Shown: piece by piece, positions 9,480-18,796 of the stretch
Numbering within the stretch: position 1 is the first letter of the stretch
Layout of the letters: every line of letters begins with the position of its first letter
Assembly: GCF_001552655.1 (NCBI RefSeq)
Contig: NZ_BCRP01000003.1
Coordinates: 62,001 to 126,000, forward strand
Length of the DNA stretch: 64,000 nucleotides
Reading direction: 5' to 3'
Source of the DNA: Alicyclobacillus kakegawensis NBRC 103104
GTDB taxonomy: Bacteria; Bacillota; Bacilli; Alicyclobacillales; Alicyclobacillaceae
Notes under the pieces: generated by a model
The model's database searches: none
What the model saw: only the letters and a program-made list of their open reading frames with translations
Told to the model about the DNA's origin: nothing
Position numbers and translations under genes: made by a program

Positions 9480-9953
9480 TTACCACTCAAGCGACAGGCG
9501 AGCCGCCGCCACCTTGGAGAACGGCACCAGCACGCGGCGTTCAGCTCCCCCGGCCTGGCGGGTGATGGTCAGCGTCTGCCCATCGAAATCGTCCAGCACC
9601 CCTTCAATCACCTTCTCGCCAGCAAGCGGCTCGTATAATTTCACCCGCACCGCTCGACCCACGGCTCGCTCGTAATCCTCCGGTTTCTTGAGAGGGCGCT
9701 CCGCACCTGGAGAGGACACCTCCAGGATATAGGCGTTCGGGATGGGATCAACCTCATCCAGGCGCTCCGACAACGCCTCGCTGACACGGCTGCAATCGTC
9801 AATGTCCACGCCGCCCGGTTTGTCGATGAACACACGCAGGTACCAGGTGGCTCCTTCCTTTGTGTATTCCACCTCGACCAGATCCACGCCGGACGCCTGG
9901 ACTATCGGTTCCGCCAACGCTTGTACGATGTCGGTCACGGACTGCTTGGGCAC
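9480..9953 (-). CDS. rimP: Ribosome maturation factor RimP
   Basis: RimP assists 30S assembly around protein S12. The 157-residue product has VDLVEVEYTKEGATWYLRVFIDKPGG, then CSRVSEALSERLDE and LEVSSPGAERPLKK, all family hallmarks. A C-terminal SH3-like domain ends in VPFSKVAAARLSLEW. The start is the GTG at 9953, with GGGAGG seven bases upstream. The length equals that of the Bacillus protein YlxS. It is the first gene of the rimP-nusA-ylxR-ylxQ-infB-rbfA-nrnA-truB-ribF operon and is preceded by a strong promoter and a leader hairpin. Confidence 0.95.
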   Translation of the reverse strand: MPKQSVTDIVQALAEPIVQASGVDLVEVEYTKEGATWYLRVFIDKPGGVDIDDCSRVSEALSERLDEVDPIPNAYILEVSSPGAERPLKKPEDYERAVGRAVRVKLYEPLAGEKVIEGVLDDFDGQTLTITRQAGGAERRVLVPFSKVAAARLSLEW

Positions 9954-10037
9954 GAACGTTCCTCCCTCAAAACCCGCTCTGGGTCGTTTGCGGCTTGGCG
10001 CCCATGGCGCGTAACGGGCGTTGACAGCCTCATAAAT

Positions 10038-10064
10038 CGAAGAGTGGGTGAACCCCACTCTTCG
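10038..10064 (-). promoter_or_regulatory. Perfect 11-bp hairpin in the rimP operon leader
   Basis: CGAAGAGTGGG (10038-10048 on the plus strand) pairs perfectly with CCCACTCTTCG (10054-10064) around a 5-base loop. It lies about 85 bases before the rimP start and about 25 bases after the expected transcription start. There is no T-run after it on the minus strand, so it is not a typical terminator. It may be an mRNA-stabilising or antitermination element; the role is inference. Confidence 0.55.
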
Positions 10065-10095
10065 CCGCACAACCTATACGGAGTCTAACAGAGCC

Positions 10096-10124
10096 ATTAT
10101 AGCACCGGTACGCCGCAGTCGCAA
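10096..10124 (-). promoter_or_regulatory. Strong SigA-type promoter for rimP-nusA-infB operon
   Basis: Minus strand: -35 TTGCGA (10119-10124), 17-base spacer, consensus -10 TATAAT (10096-10101) with an upstream TGC giving an extended -10. This is the best promoter seen in the window. Transcripts would start near 10089 and carry a leader of about 135 bases with the hairpin at 10038-10064. Confidence 0.8.
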
Positions 10125-10155
10125 CGCTTGGACGGAGCCCCACTGCGAGCTGCCG

Positions 10156-10184
10156 TTGCAGAGGTCAGGTCCGGGTGGTATTGT
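10156..10184 (+). promoter_or_regulatory. SigA-type promoter for typA
   Basis: Plus strand: -35 TTGCAG (10156-10161), 17-base spacer, -10 TATTGT (10179-10184) preceded by TGG. It is 35 bases before the typA start and its -35 is only 32 bases from the divergent -35 of the rimP operon, so the two promoters are back to back. Confidence 0.65.
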
Positions 10185-10218
10185 GGGATGCAGACCGCGC
10201 AGGAAGGTGGGGATTTTT

Positions 10219-12063
10219 ATGGAAACAATCAGCGGTCTGCGCAACGTCGCCATCATCGCCCACGTCGATCACGGCAAGACGACGTTGGTGGACCAGCTTC
10301 TGCGCCAATCGGGGCTGTTTCAGAGCCATCAGCAGATTGAAGAACGGGCCTTGGATTCCGGCGAGTTGGAGCGGGAACGAGGCATCACGATATTAGCGAA
10401 GACCACAGCCATTCCCTATCAGGGCGTCAAGATCAACATCGTGGACACCCCTGGCCACGCGGATTTCAGCGGCGAAGTCGAGCGGATCGTGAAAATGGTA
10501 GACGCTGTGCTGCTTGTGGTCGACGCCTTTGAAGGAGTCATGCCGCAGACACGGTTTGTATTGGAACGCGCACTGGCGGAGGGGCTACCCGCTATTGTCG
10601 TAATCAACAAAATGGACCGCGACAACGCGCGCCCCCAAGAAGTGGTCGACGAGGTGCTGGACCTGTTCATTGATCTGGGGGCTTCGATGGAGCAGTGCGA
10701 GTTCCCGGTTGTCTACGCGTCTGCGCTGCGTGGCACAGCGAGCCGGCAACCGGATGATCCTGGCACCGACATGCGTCCTCTGTTTGACGCCATCCTGGAA
10801 CATGTCCCGGCCCCGAAGGTGGATGTGACAGCCCCGTTGCAGTGGCAGGTGACCATGCTCGACTACAACGAATACCTGGGACGCATCGGCATTGGCCGCA
10901 TCGCCCGTGGTACGGTGCGAGTCGGCGACGCGGTGGCCATTCTGAAGCGCGACGGCAGCGTGGACAAATCCCGCATCGTCAAGTTGTACGCTTTCGAAGG
11001 ATTGCGCCGCCAGGAAGTGGACAGCGCCAGCGCGGGGGATATCATTGCGATGGCAGGCCTCGGGGACATCACGGTGGGAGAGACGGTTGCGGCCATCGAG
11101 GCGCCGGAGCCGTTGCCGCTGTTGGCCATCGACGAACCAACCCTGGAAATGACGTTCATGGTCAACGACAGCCCCCTGGCAGGGCGTGAAGGTGTACACG
11201 TCACCTCGCGCAAGCTGCGCGAACGGCTGTTCGCGGAGTTGGAGTCGGACGTCAGCCTGCGGGTGGAAGAGACAGAGGAGGCGGACCAGTTCCGCGTCGC
11301 CAGCCGCGGGGAACTGCATCTGTCCATCCTGATTGAAACCATGCGCCGCGAGGGATATGAGCTGCAGGTGTCGAAACCGCGCGTCATCGTGCGCCGCGAG
11401 GACGGACAGGTTTTGGAACCTATCGAACACCTGGTGGTGGACGTCCCGGACGAGTTTGTGGGAGCCGTGGTTGAAGCGCTGGGCATGCGCAAGGGCGAGA
11501 TGCAGTCGATGACGCCAGCGCCGTCCGGAAACACCACACGTATGGAGTTTCTTGTCCCGGCACGCGGCCTGATTGGCTTTCGCGGCGAATTTCTCACGCT
11601 GACCAAGGGTTACGGGACCATGCACCACACCTTCGCCGAATACGGCCCCTGGCGCGGCGATGTGGTCACGCGCCGGCAGGGGGTGCTGATTGCCAGCGAA
11701 GGCGGGACGGCGACCGCCTACAGCCTGCAGGCCCTTGAAGACCGGGGGGTCATGTTCGTCACGCCGGGCACCGTCGTGTATGAAGGCATGATTGTTGGCG
11801 AGCACACCCGGGAAAACGACCTGACCGTGAACGTCACCAAGCAAAAGCACATGAGCAACGTGCGCTCTTCCACCAAGGAGGAGACCACGCGGCTCAAGGC
11901 TCCGCGCATCTTAAGCTTGGAAGAGGCCATCACCTACATCACGGACGACGAGCTGTGCGAAGTGACGCCCCAGAGCATCCGCCTGCGCAAGCGGTATTTG
12001 AACAAAGGAGAGCGGGAGCGCAAAGCGAAGCAAAAGCGCCAGGCCCCGCCCGTGCAAGCCTGA
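10219..12063 (+). CDS. typA: Ribosome-associated GTPase TypA/BipA
   Basis: TypA/BipA is an EF-G-like translational GTPase that assists 50S assembly, mainly under cold or stress. The 614-residue protein starts [22 protein letters not shown] (G1 at residues 14-21), followed by [40 protein letters not shown] and YASALRG. EF-G-like domains III and V and the BipA-specific C-terminal domain follow ([33 protein letters not shown]). The ATG at 10219 follows GGTGGGGA. It is one of only two plus-strand genes and breaks the usual polC-rimP adjacency. Confidence 0.96.
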   Translation: METISGLRNVAIIAHVDHGKTTLVDQLLRQSGLFQSHQQIEERALDSGELERERGITILAKTTAIPYQGVKINIVDTPGHADFSGEVERIVKMVDAVLLVVDAFEGVMPQTRFVLERALAEGLPAIVVINKMDRDNARPQEVVDEVLDLFIDLGASMEQCEFPVVYASALRGTASRQPDDPGTDMRPLFDAILEHVPAPKVDVTAPLQWQVTMLDYNEYLGRIGIGRIARGTVRVGDAVAILKRDGSVDKSRIVKLYAFEGLRRQEVDSASAGDIIAMAGLGDITVGETVAAIEAPEPLPLLAIDEPTLEMTFMVNDSPLAGREGVHVTSRKLRERLFAELESDVSLRVEETEEADQFRVASRGELHLSILIETMRREGYELQVSKPRVIVRREDGQVLEPIEHLVVDVPDEFVGAVVEALGMRKGEMQSMTPAPSGNTTRMEFLVPARGLIGFRGEFLTLTKGYGTMHHTFAEYGPWRGDVVTRRQGVLIASEGGTATAYSLQALEDRGVMFVTPGTVVYEGMIVGEHTRENDLTVNVTKQKHMSNVRSSTKEETTRLKAPRILSLEEAITYITDDELCEVTPQSIRLRKRYLNKGERERKAKQKRQAPPVQA

Positions 12064-12106
12064 CGCGAGCGTGAGTCAACCGCCACGGCAACGGTTCATC
12101 CCCGGG

Positions 12107-13033
12107 TCACACTTCCGGGTACAGCCCGAGGTGGGCCGCACGGATGCCCATCTCGGCCAACTCGGCCCGCACTTGGCGCCATTTTGGAGCCGCCTCGGGG
12201 TCCCAATCCACATCGACAAAGAAGACGTAGGTGCCCAGCCCTGTGCCGCTGGGCCTGGATTCGATGCGGCTGAGGTTGAATCCCCTGCCGCAAAACACGC
12301 GCAGGGTGTCAACAAGTCCGCCGGGCCGATTCGGTACCCCCTCCAGGACTAACGACCGCTTGCGCCGGCCGCCGTGCCGGCGCACGGCCCGCGGCGTCAG
12401 CATGGGCAGGCCAATCAAGCCAAAGCGGGTTTGATTCCCCTCGCTCGCGGCCAGGCACGTGTAGGCAGCGGCTAATCCCTGAACAGCCGCCGCCTGGGCG
12501 GAGCCGATGGCCGCCCATTGACGCTGTCCTGCCTCGCGTACGTGGCGAGCCGCCTCGGCCGTGCTGGCCACCGCCGTGAGGCGGGCATGGGGCAGATGCT
12601 CGGACAGCCACGATTGGCATTGAGCCAGCGCCTCGGCCTTGGAAAACACCTCTTCAATCTCGTTCAGCTCCACATCCGCACTCACGGTCAACAAGAAGTG
12701 TTCAATGGCCAAGGTGTGGGTGGCGACAATCTGCAGGTCCGCCCAATGTGAGGAAGCTTGGTCCATGGTCCGAAAAGCGATTTGGCCAAGCAAGTCCCAA
12801 CTGGTGGTAACACCGCCGTGAATGGTGTTCTCCAACGGAATGGAGGCAAACGGAGCCTCCCCTTCCCGGCCCGCTTCCACCGCTTCCCGACACTCCCTTT
12901 GCGTCCGCTCAATGACGGCCGCAATGGACGGCAGCGGACAAGCCTCCACCGTTCTGCCCGGCCACAGCTTGATGAAATACGCGGCAGCCTCCTGCGAAAA
13001 GGTTCCCTCCGGCCCCAAGTAGTATAGACGCAC
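12107..13033 (-). CDS. pheA: Prephenate dehydratase
   Basis: PheA converts prephenate to phenylpyruvate in phenylalanine synthesis. The 308-residue protein begins MRLYYLGPEGTFSQEAAAYF and has PLENTIHGGV in the substrate cleft and the catalytic Thr-Arg motif in GNQTRFGLIG. A C-terminal ACT domain for phenylalanine feedback follows (GVPNRPGGLVDTLRVF, then ESRPSGTGLGTYVFFVD). There is no chorismate mutase domain, so it is the monofunctional form. The GTG at 13033 follows GGGGGGATACC. It lies 19 bases behind polC on the same strand, an unusual location for pheA. Confidence 0.95.
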   Translation of the reverse strand: MRLYYLGPEGTFSQEAAAYFIKLWPGRTVEACPLPSIAAVIERTQRECREAVEAGREGEAPFASIPLENTIHGGVTTSWDLLGQIAFRTMDQASSHWADLQIVATHTLAIEHFLLTVSADVELNEIEEVFSKAEALAQCQSWLSEHLPHARLTAVASTAEAARHVREAGQRQWAAIGSAQAAAVQGLAAAYTCLAASEGNQTRFGLIGLPMLTPRAVRRHGGRRKRSLVLEGVPNRPGGLVDTLRVFCGRGFNLSRIESRPSGTGLGTYVFFVDVDWDPEAAPKWRQVRAELAEMGIRAAHLGLYPEV

Positions 13034-13052
13034 GGTATCCCCCCTGCACGAC

Positions 13053-16000
13053 TCAAAATAGAGACAGTTGATTGGTCTCCGGCAACGACTTCAGACACCC
13101 CAGGGAATCCAGGATGTCGATGACGGCACGGGAGACTTTGCTCCGCGCCTGCAGGTCCTCGATGGACAGGAACGCGCCCTGCTGACAGGCTTCATAAAGA
13201 CTGGTGGCGGCGCTCTCCCCCACCCCCGGGATGGCAGCAAACGGCGGCAGCAGGGCGTTTTCAGACTCCACCACCTGGAACCGGGTGGCATGAGACTGGT
13301 ACAAGTCAATCGGAAGGAAGCGATACCCGCGCGCTGTCATCTCCAACGCGACTTCAAGCACGGTCAGGAGGCTTTTTTCCTTCGCGGACGCGGCGTTTCC
13401 CTTGGCCTCCAGCTCCTCGATGCGATTGCGGATGGCTTCCTTGCCGCGAACCATCAATTCCACGTCGAAGTCATCCGCCCGCACCGTAAAGTACGTCGCA
13501 TAAAACGCCAGTGGATGATACACCTTGAACCAGGCGATGCGGACCGCCATCAGGACATATGCGGCAGCATGCGCCTTGGGGAACATGTACTTGATCTTGC
13601 GCCCAGACTCGATGTACCACTCCGGCACGCCGTGCTCACGCATGTATTGGGCGTCTTCTTCCTTGACGCCTTTGCCTTTCCGGATCGACTCCATGATCTT
13701 GAACGCCCGCGCCGGTTCCAAGCCCTTGTAGATCAGATACACCATGATATCGTCGCGCGCACAGATGACCTCGGACAAGGTCGCGATCCCGTTGCGAATC
13801 AGGTCCTGCGCGTTGTTCAGCCACACATCCGTCCCGTGCGACAGGCCGGAAATTCGCACCAGCTCGGAAAACGTCGTCGGCCTCGTGTCCTCGAGCATCT
13901 GCCGGACAAACTTGGTGCCGAATTCGGGAATCGCAAAGGTGCCCGTGGCGGACCGGATCTCTTCGGGAGTCACGCCGAGGCTTTCAGTCCCGCGGAACAG
14001 CTCCAGGACCTTGGGGTCGTCCAACGGTATGGACTTTGGGTCCACACCCGTGAGGTCCTGCAGCATGCGGATCACCGTCGGATCGTCGTGGCCGAGGATA
14101 TCCAGCTTCAGCAGACACCGCTCAAGTCCGGAATGGTAGTCGAAGTGAGTGGTCAAGGTGCCGGTTGTCTTGTCGTCAGCCGGGTATTGCACGGGCGTAA
14201 AATGATAAATGGTCTCGTGCCGGGGCACCACCACCTGTCCGCCCGGGTGCTGGCCGGTCGTGCGCTTGACCCCGGTGCACCCCTCCACCAGCCGCTCCAT
14301 CTCCGCGCTGCGCAGATGCAGCCCCCGTTCCTCGGCGAACTTGCGAACATATCCGTAGGCGGTTTTCTCCGCCACCGCGGAGATGGTCCCGGCTCGGAAC
14401 ACATGGTCCTTGCCGAACAGTTCTTCCGTGTACCGGTGCGCCCGGGGCTGGTACTCCCCGGAGAAGTTCAGGTCGATATCCGGGACCTTGTCGCCGTTGA
14501 AGCCCATGAACGTTTCAAACGGAATGTCCTGACCGTCCTTCACCATCGACGTGCCGCAACGAGGGCAGTCCTTGGCCGGCAGGTCGAATCCGGAGCCGAC
14601 GCTGCCGTCCGTGATGAATTCGCTGTGCCGACAGGACGGACAGCGGTAATGGGGCGGCAGCGGATTGACCTCCGTAATGTCGGTCATCGTGGCCACCAAG
14701 GAGCTTCCGACAGAACCTCGACTGCCGACCAGGTACCCGTCCTGCAGCGACTTGGTGACCAGCTTGTGAGCAATCAGGTAGACCACGGCAAAGCCGTTGT
14801 TGATGATAGAATTCAGTTCCTTTTGCAGCCGTTGCTCGACCAGGTCCGGCAACGGGTCTCCGTACCAGCGCTTGGCCTTGTCATAGGCCAGCTGGCGAAT
14901 TTCGTCTTCCGCTCCGTCGATGACCGGCGTATACAGATCATCCGGTATCGGCTTGACCACCTCGCAGGCGTCCGCGATGGCGCGCGGGTTGTCGATGACC
15001 ACCGCCTTACGGTCCTGCTCCTCCAGGTGTTCAAAGTCGGCCAACATTTCGTCGGTGGTGCGGAAGAACAGCGGCGCCGAACGCGCGTCCTGAGTGCCCG
15101 GTTGAGCCTGCAGGAACACCTCGCGAAAGACCCCGTCCTTGGGATTGAGGAAGTGCACGTCCCCAGTCGCCACCACCGGCTTGTTCAGCCGCTTGCCCAG
15201 TTCGACAATCTGTTTGTGCATGTCGCGGATGCTCTGCAGGCTTTGCACAGTTTCGTCGCGGACCAGGTTTTCATAGTGGCTGGGCGGCTGAATCTCCAGG
15301 AAATCGTAGAATTCGCAGATCTCTTCAATCTCCTCAAGCGATTTGCCGCGCAGAAAGGCTTCCACCAATTCGCCGCGCTGACAGGCGGACCCAATCAACA
15401 GGCCCTCCCGCAGACGCACCAGCTCGCTGCGCGGCAACCTCGGCACACGGTGCAAATAGCGAGTATGGCCGAGCGACACCAGCTCATAGAGATTGCGCAA
15501 TCCTGTCTGGTTGACGACCAGGATGGTGGCGTGAAACGGCCGCACGCGCGACATATCGATGTCCCCGGACAGTTGATTCAACGCCTGGAGATCGCGTATC
15601 CCGCGCTCGCCCAAATCCTTGAGCATGCGCAAAAACAGTTTGGCGGTCGCCTCGGAGTCGGCCAAGGCCCGGTGATGGTTGACCAGTTCGATGTGGAACT
15701 TGTTGGTCAATGTCTTCAGCCGATAATTTTTCTCGCCGGGATACAACAGGCGAGCCAGGGCAAGGGTGTCAATGACCGGCTGCGTCCAGTCCTCCATGCC
15801 AATCCGCTTCGCACACTGATGCAAGAACCCGACGTCAAACTCCGCATTGTGCGCGACCAACACAGCATCGCCCACAAACTCGCGAAAGCGCGCCATGGCT
15901 TCGGGCAGCTTGGGCTGACCCGCCAACATATCCGGCGAAATGCCGGTCAGCTCGGTGATTTTCGCAGACAGCCGGCGTTCGGGATCAACCAGCGTGGTGA

Positions 16001-17492
16001 AGCTATCCACCAACTCGCCATTTTTCACCTTGACGCCCGAGATCTCGATCAAGGTGTCTTCGCGGGCGTTCAACCCCGTCGTCTCCGTGTCGAAGACGAC
16101 ATACTCCCGCGTAGGCTCAAGCGCAATCGGCGCCGGACGATAGACGATAGGGGTGCCGTCGTCGACCACGTACGCTTCCACACCCAAGAGCACCTTGATG
16201 CCGTACTTCTGCCCAAGTTCGTAGGCCTCGGGAAACGCCTGCACCCCACCGTGGTCGGTGACGGCGATGGCGGGGTGTCCCCACTCGGCCGCCTGCTCCA
16301 TCAAGCGCTGCAGAGGCGTCACCGCGTCCAGAGCCGACATCGGGGTATGCAGGTGCAGTTCCACGCGCTTGTCCACCGCCGTGTCGGTCCGCCGCGGCGG
16401 CTCGGCCGGGCGCATGGCGTGAATCATGAGCACCAGCTCTTTTTGGTAGGGATCAAATTGCACTGCACCCATGACGCGCACGTAAGAGCCGGAACGGAGT
16501 GGATCCAGCGCCTCCATTTGGCGGGGCGAATTGGTAAAGTATTTTGCGGTGATGGAATCCTCTTCGTCGGTCAGATTGAATTGGTAGAGTTTGCGCCCAC
16601 TCGGCAGCACCCGGGTCTCCAACTTGAAGACGCGTCCCTCTACGACCACGCTCCTCATCTCGTCCGCGATGTCTTTCATCGGGGTCACGGGGCCATGGAT
16701 GTCGCCCTTCCCTATCGTCAGTTCGGGAATCGGCTCGTCGTCGCGCTCACGACGCCCCCGCCAGGAAGAGGAGGCGTCCGCCCGGGAGGTGTCGACAGCA
16801 GGCGGTTGGGCCTCTGCTGCCTGCCGTTCACGCTGGGCAATCTCGACCACCTCCTGCCGCTGTTGGGCCAGCAGCTCCTGGCGAAGCTGCTCCGCACGCT
16901 CTTTTGCGTCCGCAGCCACATCCAACCGGACAATCAGGCGCAGGCCCAACGCCTGTTCCGCCAGGCGGGCCAACCATTCGCCCGCCCGCTTGCGCTCCAC
17001 CTGTTCCTGCAGGGATGGACTCTCCAACCAAAACCTGGCGTTGACCGTGGCATCGGGCGATACGGATGAATCCTCGACCACCACCTCGCGTCGCGCCCGG
17101 CGGAACAAATTGCCGACCAACGGTTCCACGCCCGCATACGCGTCCAGGAGCGCCTGCACCATGGCCGAAGCCTCTGCTGGCGTGGGCCGCCGCTCCCAGA
17201 CGGGAGACAACAGCTGCAACTCCACGCTGGGCGGAAAGACCTGTTGGCACACCTGGCCCACCAGGCGATGATTTTGCAGGGCTTCCCACGCCTGCCGGTA
17301 CAACTCGTCCGCCGTATCGATAGGATTGGCCGTTGCCGATGGCTCCCCTTGGGGGAACGGCGGCAAGGGTCGAACGACCAAGCGCTTGGCCTGAAGGTGC
17401 AGCTGCACCTGTTCAATCCCGCACAGGGGAAGCTGGAAACTGTCGCTAGATCCGACCGTATCCATTGCCAGCGCGTGCTGCATCTCGCTCAT
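13053..17492 (-). CDS. polC: DNA polymerase III, PolC-type alpha subunit
   Basis: PolC is the replicative polymerase of low-GC-type Gram-positive bacteria, with built-in 3'-to-5' proofreading. The 1479-residue chain has an N-terminal domain and OB fold (residues about 230-370), then a PHP domain (ELHLHTPMSALDAV near 379) split by a DnaQ-like exonuclease (VVFDTETTGLNARED near 464, HNAEFDVGFLH). After the second PHP part come the zinc cysteines (CPSCRHSEF, CPRCGTSM) and the polymerase palm (VPDIDLNFSGEYQPRAH near 1006). The thumb, fingers and C-terminal part follow. The ATG at 17492 follows GGAGGA. In Bacillus, proS normally lies between rseP and polC; here the gap is 26 bases. Confidence 0.98.
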   Translation of the reverse strand: MSEMQHALAMDTVGSSDSFQLPLCGIEQVQLHLQAKRLVVRPLPPFPQGEPSATANPIDTADELYRQAWEALQNHRLVGQVCQQVFPPSVELQLLSPVWERRPTPAEASAMVQALLDAYAGVEPLVGNLFRRARREVVVEDSSVSPDATVNARFWLESPSLQEQVERKRAGEWLARLAEQALGLRLIVRLDVAADAKERAEQLRQELLAQQRQEVVEIAQRERQAAEAQPPAVDTSRADASSSWRGRRERDDEPIPELTIGKGDIHGPVTPMKDIADEMRSVVVEGRVFKLETRVLPSGRKLYQFNLTDEEDSITAKYFTNSPRQMEALDPLRSGSYVRVMGAVQFDPYQKELVLMIHAMRPAEPPRRTDTAVDKRVELHLHTPMSALDAVTPLQRLMEQAAEWGHPAIAVTDHGGVQAFPEAYELGQKYGIKVLLGVEAYVVDDGTPIVYRPAPIALEPTREYVVFDTETTGLNAREDTLIEISGVKVKNGELVDSFTTLVDPERRLSAKITELTGISPDMLAGQPKLPEAMARFREFVGDAVLVAHNAEFDVGFLHQCAKRIGMEDWTQPVIDTLALARLLYPGEKNYRLKTLTNKFHIELVNHHRALADSEATAKLFLRMLKDLGERGIRDLQALNQLSGDIDMSRVRPFHATILVVNQTGLRNLYELVSLGHTRYLHRVPRLPRSELVRLREGLLIGSACQRGELVEAFLRGKSLEEIEEICEFYDFLEIQPPSHYENLVRDETVQSLQSIRDMHKQIVELGKRLNKPVVATGDVHFLNPKDGVFREVFLQAQPGTQDARSAPLFFRTTDEMLADFEHLEEQDRKAVVIDNPRAIADACEVVKPIPDDLYTPVIDGAEDEIRQLAYDKAKRWYGDPLPDLVEQRLQKELNSIINNGFAVVYLIAHKLVTKSLQDGYLVGSRGSVGSSLVATMTDITEVNPLPPHYRCPSCRHSEFITDGSVGSGFDLPAKDCPRCGTSMVKDGQDIPFETFMGFNGDKVPDIDLNFSGEYQPRAHRYTEELFGKDHVFRAGTISAVAEKTAYGYVRKFAEERGLHLRSAEMERLVEGCTGVKRTTGQHPGGQVVVPRHETIYHFTPVQYPADDKTTGTLTTHFDYHSGLERCLLKLDILGHDDPTVIRMLQDLTGVDPKSIPLDDPKVLELFRGTESLGVTPEEIRSATGTFAIPEFGTKFVRQMLEDTRPTTFSELVRISGLSHGTDVWLNNAQDLIRNGIATLSEVICARDDIMVYLIYKGLEPARAFKIMESIRKGKGVKEEDAQYMREHGVPEWYIESGRKIKYMFPKAHAAAYVLMAVRIAWFKVYHPLAFYATYFTVRADDFDVELMVRGKEAIRNRIEELEAKGNAASAKEKSLLTVLEVALEMTARGYRFLPIDLYQSHATRFQVVESENALLPPFAAIPGVGESAATSLYEACQQGAFLSIEDLQARSKVSRAVIDILDSLGCLKSLPETNQLSLF

Positions 17493-17518
17493 TCGTCTTC
17501 CTCCAACTACTCATCCCT

Positions 17519-18796
17519 TTAGAACAGCCTCGTGACATCTCGGTAGGTGATAACCACCGCAAACAACATCAACAGGGCGAACCCAACCAAATGCACGAGC
17601 CCCTCTTTGTTGGGGTCGATGGCGCGGCCGCGCACCGCTTCCACCAGCATAAACAACAATCGGCCGCCATCCAGCGCCGGAATCGGCAGCAGGTTAAACA
17701 GGCCCAGGTTCAAGCTGAGCAGACCCGCTATCATCACCACCTGCCAGAAGCCGCTCTGCGCCTGCTGGCTGATGACGTCCGCTATCCCCACAGGCCCCGC
17801 CAGGTCTTGGAATTGATGATGGACAAGCACATCGCCCAGGGCCGCCAGCATGTTCACGGAACCGAAATAGACCGCGGAGAAGCCACTGGCCACCGTTTGC
17901 ACAGGGTTATGAGTGACTGGGTTGTTCACGCCAATCTGAGGAATCCCGGCGCTGGACAGACGCGGGTGGACCACCACGGTACGCTCCACCCCTCCGCGCT
18001 CAATGTCCATGCGAACGGGCCGTGGGGGATTCCCCTTGTCGGATCGGATCTCTTCGACCATATCCACCCAGGTATTCACTTTTTTGCCGTCAATAGTTAT
18101 CACCTTGTCGCCTTCGCGAAGGCCCGCACTCCAAGCCGGCGATCCAGCGACCACGGCGCCCAAGGTCGGTTGATTCACGGGAAGCCCGGTGTGCGTGTAA
18201 TAAGCTGCGAACAGAACCCCCGCCAACAAAAAGTTCATCACCGGACCCGCCAAGATGATGGCGGCTCGTTGCCACAGGGGTTTGCCTAGGACCTGCTCTT
18301 GTTTCTCCACCAACGGGATGGCATTGCGCGGGCTCGTCTGCAGCTGCGCATAAGGACGCACCTGGTACGTGCGCACCGCCCCGTCCGCCTCAATGGTCAT
18401 CTGCAGCCGATCGACAAGGTCGAGCGCCCGCAGCACCCCGACCTGGCCGCCGCGCATGTCGCGCGGACTGCCCAGCTGCGCAATCCGTCCCTTCTCATCC
18501 AGGCGGAAGGCAATCTCCTCTCCCTTTCGAAAGAGAGCGTCCTGTGGCACCTCACCCGCCAGCTGCACCAAGCCTCCAAGCGGCCACAGGCGAATCGAGA
18601 ACTCCGTGTCGCCCCAATTCCACTTGAGCAGTTTCGTGCCAAACCCCACCGCGAATTGGGGCACCGCCACCCCGCACCGCTTTGCGACGAGGAAATGGCC
18701 AAACTCATGCAGCACGATGCACACCAGAAACACAACCACAATCGCGATGGCCGACTTGAGAACCGTCATCAGCATCGCAGCGCTCAACAGGGTCAC
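17519..18796 (-). CDS. rseP: Site-2 intramembrane zinc metalloprotease RseP/RasP
   Basis: This S2P-family protease cleaves anti-sigma factors and residual signal peptides within the membrane. The 425-residue protein has HEFGH at residues 30-34 in the first membrane helix. One PDZ domain follows (LGAVVAGSPAWSAGLREGDK near 210), then the LDG metal motif in NLLPIPALDGGRLLFMLVE close to the C-terminus, with three more hydrophobic helices. The GTG at 18796 overlaps the dxr stop as GTGA; a downstream TTG is an alternative start. It closes the pyrH-frr-uppS-cdsA-dxr-rseP group. Confidence 0.94.
   Translation of the reverse strand: MTLLSAAMLMTVLKSAIAIVVVFLVCIVLHEFGHFLVAKRCGVAVPQFAVGFGTKLLKWNWGDTEFSIRLWPLGGLVQLAGEVPQDALFRKGEEIAFRLDEKGRIAQLGSPRDMRGGQVGVLRALDLVDRLQMTIEADGAVRTYQVRPYAQLQTSPRNAIPLVEKQEQVLGKPLWQRAAIILAGPVMNFLLAGVLFAAYYTHTGLPVNQPTLGAVVAGSPAWSAGLREGDKVITIDGKKVNTWVDMVEEIRSDKGNPPRPVRMDIERGGVERTVVVHPRLSSAGIPQIGVNNPVTHNPVQTVASGFSAVYFGSVNMLAALGDVLVHHQFQDLAGPVGIADVISQQAQSGFWQVVMIAGLLSLNLGLFNLLPIPALDGGRLLFMLVEAVRGRAIDPNKEGLVHLVGFALLMLFAVVITYRDVTRLF

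Noticed and set aside
10021-10026. TTGACA on the plus strand as -35 of typA
   Set aside because: No acceptable -10 follows at 16-19 bases; the pair at 10156-10184 fits better.
10585-11850. Minus-strand 421-codon frame
   Set aside because: Antisense to typA, which shows all translational GTPase motifs on the plus strand.
13068-17069. A very long open frame on the plus strand
   Set aside because: It is antisense to polC, has no ribosome site and its composition mirrors the complement of PolC codons in this GC-rich DNA. PolC motifs on the minus strand are unambiguous.
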